DNA of 64,000 bases from DATAES01 sp036493595 (GCA_036493595.1 DASXPN010000063.1:5776-69775), one strand, 5' to 3'; positions 41,699-51,084 are shown, numbered from the stretch's first letter. The notes: generated from the sequence alone by a model not told the origin. Made by a program: numbers and translations.

Positions 41699-42334
41699 TC
41701 AACCGGCGCGCTGGTAGGTGCCGGTCAAGGTCGCGACGACTGCCTGCGTCTGCTGGATCGTCGTCAGCGCGGCGGGGTCGGCCTCACCGTTGGTCAGTCC
41801 GGTCGCCGTCGTGAAGGCATAGAGCGTGAACACGTAGTGGTGTGGTGGGCCCTTGGGTGGACACGGCCCGGTCCAGCCGATGGTGCTCGCGCCGTTCATC
41901 GCCTGCACCGCACCGTCGGGTACCGATCCCGCCGCGATGGCCTGGACGCTCGGGTCGATGCCCCCGATGACCCAGTGCACGAAGCCGTTGGCATCGGGGT
42001 CGATCACGGTGATGGCCAGCTCGACCGTCCCGACCGGCACCGAACCCCACGCCAGCGGAGGCGACACGCCTTGGCCGTCACACGTGTGCACGACGGGGAT
42101 GGCCGCGCCCGACGCGAAGGCGGGGCTGGTCAACGTGAACGCGGTGGCCGAACCCGTCCCAGATCCCGCCGGGCCGGCGACCTGGTCCGCGCCGGTGGTG
42201 GCCGCGGTCGGTGGCGGTGGCGCGCTTGCGCCCGGCGCCGGCGCCCGCAACGTTCTCCCGTCGCTCGCGCAAGCGGCCAGCAACGCGCACGCGCACACGA
42301 AGCCCACGAAGTACGCGCCCACTCTTCGGTTCAT
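41699..42334 (-). CDS. YbhB/YbcL-type PEBP lipoprotein
   Basis: A 211-residue phosphatidylethanolamine-binding-protein homologue with an N-terminal lipoprotein signal (VGFVCACALLAACAS, lipobox LAAC). The mature part has FTLTSPAFASGAAIPVVHTCDGQGVSPPLAW, VIDPDANGFVHWVIGGID and GPCPPKGPPHHYVFTLYA, all YbhB/YbcL boxes. A Pro/Ala/Gly-rich spacer of about 35 residues separates the lipid anchor from the domain. ATG 42334 overlaps the DUF885 stop by 4 nt (ATGA). Confidence 0.9.
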   Translation of the reverse strand: MNRRVGAYFVGFVCACALLAACASDGRTLRAPAPGASAPPPPTAATTGADQVAGPAGSGTGSATAFTLTSPAFASGAAIPVVHTCDGQGVSPPLAWGSVPVGTVELAITVIDPDANGFVHWVIGGIDPSVQAIAAGSVPDGAVQAMNGASTIGWTGPCPPKGPPHHYVFTLYAFTTATGLTNGEADPAALTTIQQTQAVVATLTGTYQRAG

Positions 42335-43938
42335 CCGAACAACGACCGTCCTGCGAGCTGGATGGGCATGGCACCGGATCCGGCCAGCCGGTCGTGGAAG
42401 CCGCGCAGATCCCCACCCTCGGCCAGCCATCGCTCCCGCAGGCGCTCGATCTCCAACGAACCGGTGAGGTACGAGGCGGCCTGTGTCGGCCACGCGCAAT
42501 AACGAGTGACCTCGACTCGAGCGACGGCCATGGTCAGCGGCGAGTTCGCGTGCATGTAGTCGACTGCCTCGTCGAACGTCATGTCGCCGCAGTGCAGGCT
42601 CGTGTCGGCCACGATGCGCGCCGCGCGGAAGATGCGGGCGGCGAGATGGCACAGATCCTGCGCGGGATCGGAGAAGAAGCCTTGCTCGCGCATCATGCGC
42701 TCGGCGTACAGCGCCCAACCTTCGACGAAGTACGACGTCGTGATCAACCGACGCAGAGGAGGTGCCGCCGCTTGCAACCACGCGAAATGCCAGTGATGGC
42801 CGGGATACGCCTCGTGGACGCTCGTCGTCGCCATGTTGGCGAAGCTGTTGTCGGCCAGTCGCTCGGCGAGATCCTCTGCGGATGTGCCGTCCGGGGGATA
42901 GGGCACGTTGAACCGCCCCTCGAGCCCGGATCGCATCGCCGGTGGCTGGAAGTACGACGCGACCGCCAGCACCGGACGCTGGAACGGCGGAGACGGTTCC
43001 ACCGTGCAGCTCTCGCCTTCGGGGAACGAGACCAACTCGTGCTCGTGCAGGAACGCGCGGGCCGCCTCGGTCCAGTGTTCGTAGCCGTCGCGCATCTCGT
43101 CCGGCGTCATGGGTCGATCACCGTTGACGGTGTCGAGCCGGGTGCGCCAGTCGTCGTCGCCCCACGCGTCGCGACACAACGCACGCATCTCCTCCTCGAG
43201 CGCAGCATGCTGCTCGCGGCCGCGCTCGCAAAGCGACGCAGCGTCGTCGGGTAGCAACTCCTTGTCGCGTAGCAACGCCGAGTAGCGGTCCTCGCCGAGG
43301 GCCCAATCACCGGTTGCCTTCTCTGCGAGATCCTCGAGGAACGAGGCGAACGACTCGTACGCGGCGGCCGCGGCGCGCCCGGCTTCGGCCACCAGCGCGC
43401 GGCCTCGGTCGTCCTCCACCTCCGGCGGAAGCAGGTCGCGGCAATACACGATCGCGGCGCGGCACTGACCGAGGGCTCGGCGTACGAGCAGCGGACTGGC
43501 GAGCGACGGGTCGAGATTGGCTCGTCCTTCGTCGAGGAGACGCTCGACCCCGTCGAGCCGGGCGACGGCCGCGCTCACCAACTCCGGCTCCGGATGCAGC
43601 CGGCGGGTGAACAGCGAGAACACGCCCATCAGCCCCGCGGCTACGTACGAGTCGGGATCGCGTCGCCAACGCACCCAATCCCGCGTGATCGCCGCGCCGC
43701 GCAGCTCGCTCTGCACGAGGTCGCGGTCGATCTGTTGATCCGGCGTCAACTCGTCGTCCCTGAGCGCGCCGAACTTCGCGGCCCAATCGTCCTGTGCGTC
43801 GTCACGCCGGGCCCATCCGTCGGCTGACAGGTCGGGTAGCCGGTCGTCGCGCCCGTCGGCGCCATGGAAGCTGGCCACCGTGGGTGACTCGTCGAACATC
43901 CACTCGAGGTAGCCGTCGATCAACTCGTCGATGCGCAT
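42331..43938 (-). CDS. DUF885 family metallopeptidase-like protein
   Basis: A 535-residue protein of the DUF885 family, thought to be zinc carboxypeptidases or dipeptidases. The key motif TSVHEAYPGHHWHF (His375, Glu376, His381) is present, followed by FVEGWALYAERMM with another glutamate. No signal peptide is seen, so a cytosolic role is likely. It overlaps the PEBP lipoprotein gene by 4 nt. Confidence 0.88.
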   Translation of the reverse strand: MRIDELIDGYLEWMFDESPTVASFHGADGRDDRLPDLSADGWARRDDAQDDWAAKFGALRDDELTPDQQIDRDLVQSELRGAAITRDWVRWRRDPDSYVAAGLMGVFSLFTRRLHPEPELVSAAVARLDGVERLLDEGRANLDPSLASPLLVRRALGQCRAAIVYCRDLLPPEVEDDRGRALVAEAGRAAAAAYESFASFLEDLAEKATGDWALGEDRYSALLRDKELLPDDAASLCERGREQHAALEEEMRALCRDAWGDDDWRTRLDTVNGDRPMTPDEMRDGYEHWTEAARAFLHEHELVSFPEGESCTVEPSPPFQRPVLAVASYFQPPAMRSGLEGRFNVPYPPDGTSAEDLAERLADNSFANMATTSVHEAYPGHHWHFAWLQAAAPPLRRLITTSYFVEGWALYAERMMREQGFFSDPAQDLCHLAARIFRAARIVADTSLHCGDMTFDEAVDYMHANSPLTMAVARVEVTRYCAWPTQAASYLTGSLEIERLRERWLAEGGDLRGFHDRLAGSGAMPIQLAGRSLFG

Positions 43939-43953
43939 ACGTGAGTGCTTACC

Positions 43954-45207
43954 TCAGACGTACCCCCGTAAGCGGCTCGCCTGCGCAACCCGCTGGATGC
44001 CGATGGCGAACGCCGCTTGGCGCATGGTGCAGCCGCGCTCAGTGGCGAAGGTGGCGGTCGCCGTGTACGCGCGGGCCAGGTAGTCGTGGAGCGCCTCGTT
44101 GAAGTGCGCTTCCGTCCACGGCATCTGCTGGATGTTGCGGGTCCACTCGAAGTACGAGCCGGTGACGCCTCCGGCGTTGGCGAGGATGTCGGGGATCACG
44201 TCGATGCCACGGTCCTGCAGGATCTTGTCGGCGCCGGGTGTCGTCGGGTAGTTCGCGGCTTCGACGACGACACGCGCTCGAACGAGGCCGGCATTGTCCT
44301 GGTGCAGCTGCTCGTCGAGCGCGGCGGGAATCAGCACGTCGCAATCGGACGTGAGCAACTCTTGGTTCGTGATCGAGTCGTAACCCGTGGCGTTCGAGTC
44401 GCTCACCTTTCCGCCGGAACGAACGTGGGCGACGATGTCGTCGACGTTGAGCCCGGCCTCACTGTGGATGCCGCCGAAGCGGTCGGTCACCGCGATGATG
44501 CGACAGCCGCGGGCGGCAGCCTCGATCGCCGCCCACGACCCGACGTTGCCAAACCCTTGGATGGCGATGCGTAGGTCGTGCAAGGCGATGCCGTGCTGTT
44601 GCAGGTAGGCCTCGAGCACGAAGACCACGCCACGACCAGTCGCCGCCTCACGACCCGGCTGGCCGCCGATCGAAAGCGGCTTGCCCGTCACGATCGCGGG
44701 GCTGTAGCCGTGCGACGCGGAGAACGCGTCCATCATCCACGCCATCGTTTGCGCGTTGGTGTTGACGTCAGGCGCGGGAATGTCGCGGTAGACGCCGATC
44801 ACGTGGCTGATGCCGTTGGTGAAGCGGCGCGTCATTCGCTGCAGCTCGTCCTGACTCATGCCCGTCGGGTCGACGGTGATGCCGCCCTTCGCGCCGCCGA
44901 ACGGGACGTCGAGCAACGCGGTCTTCCACGTCATGAGCGACGCGAGCGCCCGCACCTCTTCGAGATCCGCCGCGGGGTGGTAGCGGACGCCTCCCTTGTA
45001 CGGGCCGCGCGCCCCGTTGTGCTGCACGCGATACCCCTGCACGACGATGAGGTCGCCGTTGTCGAGGCGGACCGGGACCTGCACGGCGATCTCCCGGTAC
45101 GTCGACGTCAGGATCGAGTGCATCTCCTCGTCGAGATCGATGAGCCGCGCCGCCTCCTCGAAGTACCGGTTCACCGCTTGGAACGCGGTCAGTCCTTCTC
45201 TCGCCAC
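43954..45207 (-). CDS. Glutamate dehydrogenase (Glu/Leu/Phe/Val family), copy 2
   Basis: A 417-residue dehydrogenase. GARGPYKGGVRYHP, ASLMTWKTALLDVPFGGAKGG, YRDIPAPDVNTNAQTMAWMM and the Rossmann GFGNVGSWAAIEAAARG identify it. It is closer to the standard GdhA/GudB pattern than copy 1 (27966-29207). GTG 45207 follows AGGAT with a suitable spacer. It ends 15 bp before the DUF885 gene and may be cotranscribed with it. Confidence 0.93.
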   Translation of the reverse strand: MAREGLTAFQAVNRYFEEAARLIDLDEEMHSILTSTYREIAVQVPVRLDNGDLIVVQGYRVQHNGARGPYKGGVRYHPAADLEEVRALASLMTWKTALLDVPFGGAKGGITVDPTGMSQDELQRMTRRFTNGISHVIGVYRDIPAPDVNTNAQTMAWMMDAFSASHGYSPAIVTGKPLSIGGQPGREAATGRGVVFVLEAYLQQHGIALHDLRIAIQGFGNVGSWAAIEAAARGCRIIAVTDRFGGIHSEAGLNVDDIVAHVRSGGKVSDSNATGYDSITNQELLTSDCDVLIPAALDEQLHQDNAGLVRARVVVEAANYPTTPGADKILQDRGIDVIPDILANAGGVTGSYFEWTRNIQQMPWTEAHFNEALHDYLARAYTATATFATERGCTMRQAAFAIGIQRVAQASRLRGYV

Positions 45208-45273
45208 GGCGAGATCCTGGCAGTCGCGCCGGTCGCGGAGGCGGACACCGACAGCGATAGCGTCATGCGGGTC

Positions 45274-46161
45274 ATGACCACTGATGAACATCTGTGCCTG
45301 CTGACCGTCCATGCCCACCCGGACGACGAGTCCTCGAAGGGAGCGGGCAGCGTGGCCCGCTATCACGGCGAAGGGGTGCGGTGCGTGCTCGTGTGCTGCA
45401 CGGGCGGGGAGGCGGGCTCCATCTTGAACCCCGCGATGGACACGCCCGAGGTGCGCGCCGACCTTCCCAACGTGCGCCGGCGCGAGCTCGAGAAGGCCGC
45501 CGCCATCATCGGCTACGACGAGCTCGTGTGGCTCGGTTACCGCGACTCCGGCATGCCGGACACGCCGGAGAACGAGGACCCGCGCTCCTTCGCTCGGGCC
45601 GACCTCGACGAGGCGGTCGAGCGGTTGGTGACCATCATCCGCCGTGAGCGTCCTCAAGTGATCGTCACGTATCCCGACCGGCAGGAGGGCTACCCCCACC
45701 CCGATCACCTTCGCGTGCACGACATCTCGATCGTCGCGTTCGACGCGGCGGGGGATCCCGACCGCTTCCCCGACGCCGGTGAGCCGTGGCAGCCCTTGAA
45801 GCTGTACTACACGATGTGGTCGGCGAAGCGGATCAGGGCCATGCACGAGAAGCTGCTCGAGCTCGGTCTCGAATCGCCCTTCGACGACGAGCGCTGGCGC
45901 AACCGTCCGTCACAAGAGGATCGCATCACCACCACGATCGAGATCGGTGCGCACTACGGCGTCCGCAAGAACGCGTTGCTCGCGCATGCGACGCAGATCG
46001 ATCCGACATCACCGTTTTGGTTCGCGCTGCCCGACGATGTCGCCAGCGAGGTGCACCCCTACGACGACTACATGCTCGCCCGCAGCCTCGTCGACAGCGC
46101 AACGCCGGAGGACGATCTGTTCGCCGGTGTACGCGAGGGCGCCGTATGGCGAAGTTCCTGA
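45274..46161 (+). CDS. mca: Mycothiol conjugate amidase
   Basis: A 295-residue PIG-L family zinc amidase. The N-terminus LTVHAHPDDESSKGAGSVARY and CTGGEAGSILNPAMDTPEV match Mca, which cleaves mycothiol S-conjugates so that the mercapturic acid is exported; MshB is the alternative but lacks the NPAMD phrase. YPHPDHLRVHD completes the metal site. Length equals mycobacterial Mca. ATG 45274 is preferred over ATG 45265, which lies one nt after a TAGCGT -10. It shows that the organism makes mycothiol. Confidence 0.88.
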   Translation: MTTDEHLCLLTVHAHPDDESSKGAGSVARYHGEGVRCVLVCCTGGEAGSILNPAMDTPEVRADLPNVRRRELEKAAAIIGYDELVWLGYRDSGMPDTPENEDPRSFARADLDEAVERLVTIIRRERPQVIVTYPDRQEGYPHPDHLRVHDISIVAFDAAGDPDRFPDAGEPWQPLKLYYTMWSAKRIRAMHEKLLELGLESPFDDERWRNRPSQEDRITTTIEIGAHYGVRKNALLAHATQIDPTSPFWFALPDDVASEVHPYDDYMLARSLVDSATPEDDLFAGVREGAVWRSS

Positions 46162-46535
46162 GCCAGGAGTGGCTCGATCTGCAACAGGAGCTGTCGCACG
46201 ACTTGCCCGAGCGTCCCGGAGCGACGGCTCGCATCCAGTACAAGATCGTCGGCACCTCCGGTGGTGACGTCGCGTTCTACACCGTGATCGAGAACGGCAG
46301 GATCATCGACAGCACACCGGGCGAAGACGTGGACGCCGAGTTCTCGATGTCCGTCCCGTACGCCGTGTTCGTCGAGGTCAGCAAGGGCGAGATCGATGTC
46401 AACGCCGCGTTCATGCAGGGTCGCATCAAGGTCACCGGCAGCACGGCCACCTTGCTGTCGTTGATGCCGCTGACGCAGAGCCAGGAGTACAAGGCGGCCG
46501 TCGACAAGCTCGATGCCGCCACGCAGTACGCGTAG
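46146..46535 (+). CDS. SCP2 sterol-transfer domain protein
   Basis: A 129-residue stand-alone SCP2-like domain: ARIQYKIVGTSGGDVAFYTVIENGRI, then DAEFSMSVPYAVFVEVSKGEIDVNAAFMQGRIKVTGS, the lipid-binding tunnel pattern. It probably carries hydrophobic ligands. The ATG lies 16 nt inside mca, so it is translationally coupled to it. Confidence 0.87.
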   Translation: MAKFLSQEWLDLQQELSHDLPERPGATARIQYKIVGTSGGDVAFYTVIENGRIIDSTPGEDVDAEFSMSVPYAVFVEVSKGEIDVNAAFMQGRIKVTGSTATLLSLMPLTQSQEYKAAVDKLDAATQYA

Positions 46536-46558
46536 TCGACGACGCATGCGCGGGCGGG

Positions 46559-46936
46559 TCAGGAGGTCGCGGCGTCGACCTCGATGTCAACCTTGTGAGC
46601 GATGGCCGCCCGGTCGTAACCGTGGATCTTGCCCGCCGACGTCAGGTAGATGACCATCGATTCACCCGGCTCTAGCGTGCCACCCTCGACAGTGTCACTC
46701 GTGAAGCCGTGGTTGGAGGTGCCCTTGTTGACCACCGTGATGGCGTGGCCGACCTGCACGCGCAACGGGTTCGGCGTGAACCCGTTGTCATCGACGGTGA
46801 GCGTCGCCTTGCTCGTGAAGTCGAGCGAGGCTCCGTCCGCGGGCCCGGGCTTCGCCACGCCGTGGTCGCACGCGGTGCCGATGCACGCGAGGAGCATCGC
46901 GAGCGCGATCAGCACCACCCGACGAGCCCGACCCAT
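46559..46936 (-). CDS. Cupredoxin-like lipoprotein
   Basis: A 125-residue exported protein. The N-terminus RRVVLIALAMLLACIGTACDH is a lipoprotein signal, with Cys in GTAC as the likely lipidation site. The rest, ATLTVDDNGFTPNPLRVQVGHAITVVNKGTSNHGF, fits a cupredoxin domain. The usual Cys-x-x-x-x-His copper loop near the C-terminus is replaced (LTSAGKIHGYDRA), so type-1 copper binding is doubtful. It is divergent from the GNAT gene by 15 bp. Confidence 0.75.
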   Translation of the reverse strand: MGRARRVVLIALAMLLACIGTACDHGVAKPGPADGASLDFTSKATLTVDDNGFTPNPLRVQVGHAITVVNKGTSNHGFTSDTVEGGTLEPGESMVIYLTSAGKIHGYDRAAIAHKVDIEVDAATS

Positions 46937-46951
46937 ACCGAGGCGACGGTA

Positions 46952-47830
46952 GTGGACGCATGGCCGCGCGAACGCGCTTCCCAACTGGCCACTCTGGTCG
47001 AGCGGGCGCTGCCGGACGAGGGCCTGACCAAGGGCGAGCTTGCCTTCTGTTGCTGGACCGACGACAGCGCGGTGCTGGCGCTGCCCGCCGGCGACGGCGC
47101 GGTCGCGGTCGCAGTCACGAAGGAAGGCGACCGCCGCATCGGTTACGTGCGGTTGATCGTGGTCGAGCCCGCGGCGCAGCGCGGAGGACAGGGCCGCTCC
47201 CTCCTCACCGCGGCGCACGAATGGGCCTTCGACCGTGGCGCCGAAGAGATCCGCGTTGGTGCGTCGGCGCCGTTCTACCTGTGGCCGGGATGCGACTTCG
47301 CACACCTCGGCGCGCTGTGCCTGTTCGAGTCGTTCGGCTATTGGACGGTCGGTGCCGAGCTCAACATGAGTTGCAGCACTCGACACCGCGCCGAGCCACC
47401 ACCAGGCGCGCGCGTCGTGCGGGTCGCCGATCCCGACGACGTCGATTCCGTACTCGCGCTCGTGCGCCGCGAGTGGCCCAACTGGGAGACCGAGACAGCC
47501 CGCGGCATCGAGCTCGGTACCTGCTTCGCGGCGATCGACGAGGACGATCCCGAGATCGCGCTCGGCTACGCATCGCACTCGGTCAACCGTCGCGGCTGGG
47601 TCGGGCCCATGGCCACCGACACGCGTCGCCAGCACGGCGGTGTCGGTTCGGCACTGCTCGGCGCGTTGTGCGAGGACATGCAAGACCGAGATCTCGACCG
47701 GGCCGAGATCGCGTGGGTCGGCCCCGTTCGGTTCTACGCGAAGGCGGCGAACGCTTCGGTGTCGCGCGTGTTCCGGTCGCTCACGCTGCCGCGGAGCGTT
47801 GCAGGGCGCGCAGCTTCCGGTAGCCGATGA
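46952..47830 (+). CDS. Tandem GNAT acetyltransferase-like protein
   Basis: A 292-residue protein with two GNAT-like halves. The first has YVRLIVVEPAAQRGGQGRSLLTAAHEWA and the second has GWVGPMATDTRRQHGGVGSALLGALCEDM, each with the acetyl-CoA loop RxxGxGxxL. The double arrangement recalls mycothiol synthase MshD, but characteristic MshD motifs are not evident. GTG 46952 is the most upstream plausible start. Its last 50 nt overlap the convergent YdjC gene. Confidence 0.8.
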   Translation: MDAWPRERASQLATLVERALPDEGLTKGELAFCCWTDDSAVLALPAGDGAVAVAVTKEGDRRIGYVRLIVVEPAAQRGGQGRSLLTAAHEWAFDRGAEEIRVGASAPFYLWPGCDFAHLGALCLFESFGYWTVGAELNMSCSTRHRAEPPPGARVVRVADPDDVDSVLALVRREWPNWETETARGIELGTCFAAIDEDDPEIALGYASHSVNRRGWVGPMATDTRRQHGGVGSALLGALCEDMQDRDLDRAEIAWVGPVRFYAKAANASVSRVFRSLTLPRSVAGRAASGSR

Positions 47831-48620
47831 GGCGGGCCCCGCTGCGCTCGACCAACGTGCGCAAGCCGCCGTCGTGCACGACGAGGTCGTGGTCGTCCAC
47901 CCGCACCGCCCAGTCCGGCGCCAGCGCCCGCAACTCGGCGGTGTCGACCGCGGGGTGGACGTAGAGCTCGGTCACCCCGGGATGCAGATCGCGCACCACT
48001 CGCTCGATCATCTTGCGGCTGCCGACCCCGGCGATCGGCACGAAGTGATCCGGGAAGATGACACCCGCTTCGGCCGCGAGCCGGCGGAACGGGAAGCCGA
48101 TCAGTCGCTCGGACGACTTGCCCGACAACCGCAGCGGGAGCCCGAACTCGACGGCGAGATCCAAGTAGACGTCGAAGAATTCGGGTCGGAGCTGCAACGC
48201 ACCCATGTGCGAGTCGAGATGGCTGACGTCGAACCCCCACAGGATCGCCCGCTCGATCTGGGCCCGCAGCTCGCGGCGCACCTCGTCGAGATCGGCGTGA
48301 TCCCACACGTCGTCGATCGTGCGCGGGAACCCCCCGTCGCCATCGAGCAACGAAGGGGCGTGGGTGATCGGACCCCACCGGTACAGGTCGTACTCCGCGT
48401 TCAACGTGAGGTGGACCCCGACGTCCTCGCCGAGATAGCGCGATGCCGCTTCGCGCGCCCATGGGCACGGCACCATCAGCGTCGAGCTCGTCGCCAACCC
48501 GTCGCGCAATGCTTCGTAGCACCCGATGTTGGCGGCATAGCTCGAGCCGAGATCGTCGCAGTTGATGATCAACAGCCGCTCGTCCGGGCCGTAGCCCAGT
48601 TGTTCGGCGAGGGTCGTCAC
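47781..48620 (-). CDS. ChbG/YdjC-type carbohydrate deacetylase
   Basis: A 279-residue deacetylase of the YdjC family, removing acetyl from N-acetylated sugars such as chitobiose phosphate. RLLIINCDDLGSSYAANIGCYEAL carries the acidic metal ligands, VGVHLTLNAEYD and SHLDSHMGALQLRPEFF carry the histidines, and ELYVHPAVD completes the site. GTG 48620 is used. The ends of this gene and the GNAT gene overlap by 50 nt. Confidence 0.88.
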   Translation of the reverse strand: MTTLAEQLGYGPDERLLIINCDDLGSSYAANIGCYEALRDGLATSSTLMVPCPWAREAASRYLGEDVGVHLTLNAEYDLYRWGPITHAPSLLDGDGGFPRTIDDVWDHADLDEVRRELRAQIERAILWGFDVSHLDSHMGALQLRPEFFDVYLDLAVEFGLPLRLSGKSSERLIGFPFRRLAAEAGVIFPDHFVPIAGVGSRKMIERVVRDLHPGVTELYVHPAVDTAELRALAPDWAVRVDDHDLVVHDGGLRTLVERSGARLIGYRKLRALQRSAAA

Positions 48621-48631
48621 GGCGAAGCACG

Positions 48632-49141
48632 CTATCCGCCTCCCGGGACGTGGAAACCGCCGCACGCGCCCCACAACCCGCGCCCGGCCGCCCGCGCGGT
48701 CGCAACCGCGGCGTCGATCTCGGCCCGGTGCGTCGTATTCGGTGCGATGGCCAGAGGTCCGGCGAAGCCGGCCTGCACCATCTCGAGCTCGAGGAACACC
48801 CCGTCCGGCTCGCGGTACACGTATGCGAGCAAGCGGCCGTACTTGTCGCGCGCTTCGCGATCTCGTTCGAGTCGTACGTTCGTACCGACGGGCAGCAGCT
48901 CGGTGAGGTGCGCGGCCGCTTCAGGGCCGTAGCACTCGACCGGCGTGCCCGGCTTGTGTGTCTCCGGCGTATCGATGCCGATGAGCCTGACGTGCTCCTC
49001 GGTGCCACCCAGTTGCACGACGATGGTGTCGCCATCGATCACGCGCGTAACGGTGGCCTTGCCGTCAGCGGCCGCTGCCGCGTGATGCGAGCAGCCACTC
49101 GCAATCAGTGCGATGCATACGACTGAGATCCAACGAACCAT
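48632..49141 (-). CDS. Thermonuclease-like (SNase) lipoprotein
   Basis: A 169-residue exported nuclease homologue. The N-terminus VRWISVVCIALIASGCSHH is a lipoprotein signal with Cys in ASGC. The SNase fold is shown by VTRVIDGDTIVVQLGG, HVRLIGIDTPETHKPG with catalytic Arg and Asp, and RLERDREARDKYGRLLAYVY with the second Arg. It should be a Ca2+-dependent surface nuclease. It ends 11 nt before the YdjC start, suggesting cotranscription. Confidence 0.9.
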   Translation of the reverse strand: MVRWISVVCIALIASGCSHHAAAAADGKATVTRVIDGDTIVVQLGGTEEHVRLIGIDTPETHKPGTPVECYGPEAAAHLTELLPVGTNVRLERDREARDKYGRLLAYVYREPDGVFLELEMVQAGFAGPLAIAPNTTHRAEIDAAVATARAAGRGLWGACGGFHVPGGG

Positions 49142-49367
49142 GGGCGTCCTCGTCTTCAAACTGGGGGGAGGACGACCGTTCACCGCCTGTCGTCGAGCGT
49201 TCGCCGAACTCTACGACGAGGGTGTGACACCCAACCGGCGTTCGAGGCGTCGTGGGGACGTGTGTGACGGCACTCAGGTCAACTCTGGCCAATCAGACGT
49301 CCGCACCGCGACCCGCTCTGAGGGCTCCGCCCGAATCCCCGGATGGCCGCTGGTCAAAGATGGGGCC

Positions 49368-50756
49368 GTGGATCTGGTGGCGATGGTCGCCGAACTGCTC
49401 GATGAGCACGGAACCTCGGGCACTGCTGTCGGGATGGTCGGCGGCGCGGATGGAAAGAGGATCGTGACCGCGGGCAGTCGCGGCGATGGCCGCGGCCCAG
49501 TTGAGGACGACACGCTGTTCGCGGCTGCGTCCCTGACCAAGCCGGTGTTCGCCGCAGGCGTGATGGCCCTGGTCGACGGCGGGACGCTCGAACTGGACCG
49601 TCCGCTCAGCATGTACCTGCCCGAGCCCTACCTGGCCGATGACGAGCGGGCGGCGTCGATCACGGCGCGGATGGCGCTCAGCCACACGACCGGCTTCCCC
49701 AACTGGAGGGAGGGTCCGCTCTACCTGCGATGGCCGCCAGGGACCCGGTGGGGGTACTCCGGCGAGGGATTCTCCTACCTCCAGCAGGTCGTCGAGCGAC
49801 TGACTGGCGCGCCGGTCGCCCACTACTTGAGCGACGCGGTCCTTCGCCCGCTCGGCATGGCCGACTCGACCTTTGTGTGGCCCGAGCCCGATGAACCGCG
49901 TCTCGCGATCGGTCACAACCGCGATGGTGAGGCGAGATCTCCGTTCCGTCCGAGCCCGGCGAAGGCTGCGGCAGGTGGCCTGTTCACCACGGCACCCGAC
50001 TACCTCCGGTTCCTCGATCACTGCCTTGTTCACGAGCAGCGGATGTTCGAACAGCAGGCCCGCATCGACGAGGAGCTGGCCTGGGGCCTCGGGTGGGGCG
50101 TCGAGATCGGCGTGGGGGCTGTCTGGCAGTGGGGCAACGACCCCGGATACAAGAACTTCGTCATCGGCCGCCCGGCCGCGGGACAGGGCATTGTCGTGTT
50201 CACCAATGGCGACCGCGGTGCCGACGTGTACGCCGAGGTGGTGCGCACGCTGCTTCCCGGAGCCCATCCGTCGCTCGAGGCTCATCACCGATCGGGCTGG
50301 ATATGGGCGATGGCAAGGCGGCCGGTCGACCTACGACCCCAGCTCGATTCGCCCGGGGTGCGCACCTTGCTGGAGGCGGCCGCCGGGCACGGGGTGGAAG
50401 GCGAAGGCGACCACGCCGGTGAGCAGTACCGGCGGCCGGGTACTTGGCTGCTGGGTGTCGTGACCCAGGGGTCGTTCGGTGAGACGGGCGTGCCCGTCGG
50501 GACGCCGATCGCATGCGTCGGTCTCGAACCCCATCACGAACGCGAGGCGAAGATCAGTGCCTTGGCCGTACTTCCGGGCTGGCGTCGACAGGGCATCGCC
50601 ACCTCGCTGATCTACGGAGCGTGCCAACAGTTGGGGTTGCGAGCCCTCGAGGCCGAGACCGATGGGGACGGCGTCGAGTTCTTTCGCGCCATCGGGTTCG
50701 ACGTCGAGAGCCAAGGCGGACGTCGCCGGTGTCGGTTCGAGCGGTCAGAGGATTGA
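49368..50756 (+). CDS. Beta-lactamase-family serine hydrolase fused to a GNAT domain
   Basis: A 462-residue two-domain protein. Residues 1-350 are a class C beta-lactamase/S12 fold: Ser55-x-x-Lys58 in FAAASLTKPVFAAGV, and GYSGEGFSY in place of the usual YxN. Residues 365-462 are a GNAT acetyltransferase: KISALAVLPGWRRQGIATSL is the acetyl-CoA loop and GDGVEFFRAIGFDVE the C-terminal strand pair. No signal peptide is visible, unlike most S12 proteins, so a cytosolic job is likely. No stop or frameshift separates the parts. The frame is open upstream, but those codons look non-coding. Confidence 0.75.
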   Translation: MDLVAMVAELLDEHGTSGTAVGMVGGADGKRIVTAGSRGDGRGPVEDDTLFAAASLTKPVFAAGVMALVDGGTLELDRPLSMYLPEPYLADDERAASITARMALSHTTGFPNWREGPLYLRWPPGTRWGYSGEGFSYLQQVVERLTGAPVAHYLSDAVLRPLGMADSTFVWPEPDEPRLAIGHNRDGEARSPFRPSPAKAAAGGLFTTAPDYLRFLDHCLVHEQRMFEQQARIDEELAWGLGWGVEIGVGAVWQWGNDPGYKNFVIGRPAAGQGIVVFTNGDRGADVYAEVVRTLLPGAHPSLEAHHRSGWIWAMARRPVDLRPQLDSPGVRTLLEAAAGHGVEGEGDHAGEQYRRPGTWLLGVVTQGSFGETGVPVGTPIACVGLEPHHEREAKISALAVLPGWRRQGIATSLIYGACQQLGLRALEAETDGDGVEFFRAIGFDVESQGGRRRCRFERSED

Positions 50757-51084
50757 GCCTGGGCGCAGCTCGTGCCCGCGACCGAATCGGCGCTCTGTCC
50801 TCACGAGACGAAGCGAAGGCGCACACAATCGCGCCAATGGCTGGCGCATGATCTCGGCCCACTGGTTTGGGTTTCCAGGTCCGGCACCGCGCGAGAGAAC
50901 GTGGATGGATGCCTGACGTTTGGGCGGGCCCATCAGGCAGTGGGCGATATGCGACAGCGCGAGCGGACGCATCTGCGGTTGCGCCGGCTGATCGAACTGG
51001 TGTACGGTCTGGGTCTGCTCGGTTGAGCTTCGGAGCTGCGGCTTCCTTCCTTGTCGGTTGATCGTGTGACGTGAGGGGACGCGG
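50757..51084. other. 328-bp intergenic region
   Basis: No gene is visible. A possible promoter is TTGCGC followed about 18 bp later by TACGGT near 50985-51010, upstream of the DUF222-HNH gene, whose ATG has GAGGGGAC as a ribosome binding site. No terminal repeats or target duplications of a mobile element are evident. Confidence 0.4.
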
